Source of the DNA: Candidatus Cloacimonadota bacterium | GTDB lineage: Bacteria > Cloacimonadota > Cloacimonadia > Cloacimonadales > TCS61 | Length of the DNA stretch: 6,344 nucleotides | NCBI GenBank assembly: GCA_021108055.1 | Contig: JAIORR010000208.1 | Coordinates: 1-6,344 of the forward strand | Direction: 5' to 3' | Shown: positions 5,929-6,344 of the stretch, piece after piece | Layout: every line of letters starts with the position of its first letter | How positions within the stretch are numbered: the first letter of the stretch is position 1 | Notes under the pieces: model-generated | Database searches by the model: none | The model's input: the letters and a program-made list of their open reading frames with translations, nothing else | Told to the model about the DNA's origin: nothing | Translations under genes and position numbers: made by a program

Positions 5929-6344
5929 ATGAAAAGAATCCTGTTTTTCTTACTAATAATAAACATTACTTTTATGCTCTATGCGGAAACCAGCGGAGAA
6001 TGTGGTTTTCAAACGTTAAAGATCAGTTCGGGAGCAGATCATGCAGCCCAGGGAGGATGTGGTGCGTTCCATACAAACGATGCTTTCGGTTTCCTCAGCA
6101 ATCCTGCTGCCGCATTGTTCAACAAAAGCAAAGTCGTTACCATATCTCAAAATTACTGGATATTCGATACAACTATAAACTGCGGAGCATTTTCAAACTC
6201 AAATGGGAAATCATCTTTTGCCTTTGCCTACCGCTACCTGGATTATGGAAAACTGGAAAACAGAGACGATACCGGTGTTGTTATCGGAAAATTTCATCCG
6301 ATGGATATGATCGTTTCTTTAAATATTGGACATCGAATAACGCC
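5929..6344 (+). CDS. PorV/PorQ-family outer membrane protein, N-terminal part (runs off right edge)
   Basis: The frame runs from the ATG at 5929 through 138 codons and is still open at the edge. GGAGGG (5920-5925) is its ribosome binding site. Residues 1-19 form a signal peptide (MKRILFFLLIINITFMLYA, then ET). The mature start has the pattern FQTLKISSGADHAAQGG (27-43), followed by DAFGFLSNPAAALF (51-64) and alternating beta-strand-like segments such as SSFAFAYRYLDYG. This is the usual opening of PorV/PorQ-type beta-barrel proteins of the FadL/PorV fold in FCB bacteria. PorV works with type IX secretion as a carrier of cargo C-terminal domains; PorQ is also type IX linked. Which of these, or a more distant paralogue, cannot be told from this fragment. 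It directly follows a type IX cargo-like gene with no clear terminator between them, suggesting coexpression. Cys25 and Cys44 are present; neither forms a lipobox. Confidence 0.78.
   Translation, partial: MKRILFFLLIINITFMLYAETSGECGFQTLKISSGADHAAQGGCGAFHTNDAFGFLSNPAAALFNKSKVVTISQNYWIFDTTINCGAFSNSNGKSSFAFAYRYLDYGKLENRDDTGVVIGKFHPMDMIVSLNIGHRIT

Noticed and set aside
1..6344. CRISPR array, tRNA or rRNA genes
   Set aside because: No regularly spaced repeat array, no tRNA-like acceptor and T-arm pattern, and no rRNA-like conserved segment was seen on either strand.

Overview
The window looks like chromosomal DNA from an AT-rich bacterium of the FCB (Fibrobacteres-Chlorobi-Bacteroidetes) group. 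A Cloacimonadota-like lineage is my best guess. The guess rests on a secreted M6-type peptidase-like protein ending in a type IX secretion (Por) sorting domain, a PorV/PorQ-like gene directly behind it, strong AGGAG-type ribosome binding sites, and a DUF302 membrane-anchored protein. The taxonomic call is inference; the window contains no rRNA or tRNA.

Layout, left to right. (1) Positions 1-602, minus strand: the N-terminal 200 residues of an unrecognised, very AT-rich gene that runs off the left edge. (2) Positions 603-1151: a long stretch without a convincing gene. It holds short related repeats (684-758), a doubtful coding remnant (762-893), and a strongly structured element (1001-1135). 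That element has four copies of an 11-mer in alternating orientation that can pair in two mutually exclusive ways, and it ends just before the next ribosome binding site. (3) 1152-1634: a membrane-anchored DUF302 protein. (4) 1635-1907: intergenic, with two abutting perfect hairpins (1688-1728) and two weak hairpin-plus-T-tract signals. (5) 1908-2692: elongation factor P followed 17 bases later by a small CxxC...CxC zinc-ribbon-like protein, probably one transcript, closed by a strong hairpin terminator (2722-2762). (6) 2775-6344: a 1038-residue exported M6 peptidase-like protein with calcium-type D-x-D repeats and a C-terminal sorting domain, then the start of a PorV/PorQ-family outer membrane protein cut by the right edge.

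How they work together: efp and the zinc-ribbon gene form a translation-related pair. The last two genes form an export-related pair in which the first looks like a type IX cargo and the second like a component of, or partner to, that machinery. The most striking protein-level observation is that the only HExxH-like site of the M6 domain reads HQFGH, with the catalytic Glu replaced by Gln, so the protein may be a pseudopeptidase. The most striking DNA/RNA-level observation is the 1001-1135 element. The left-edge gene differs sharply in base composition from the rest and may be foreign, but its function cannot be read from what is visible.
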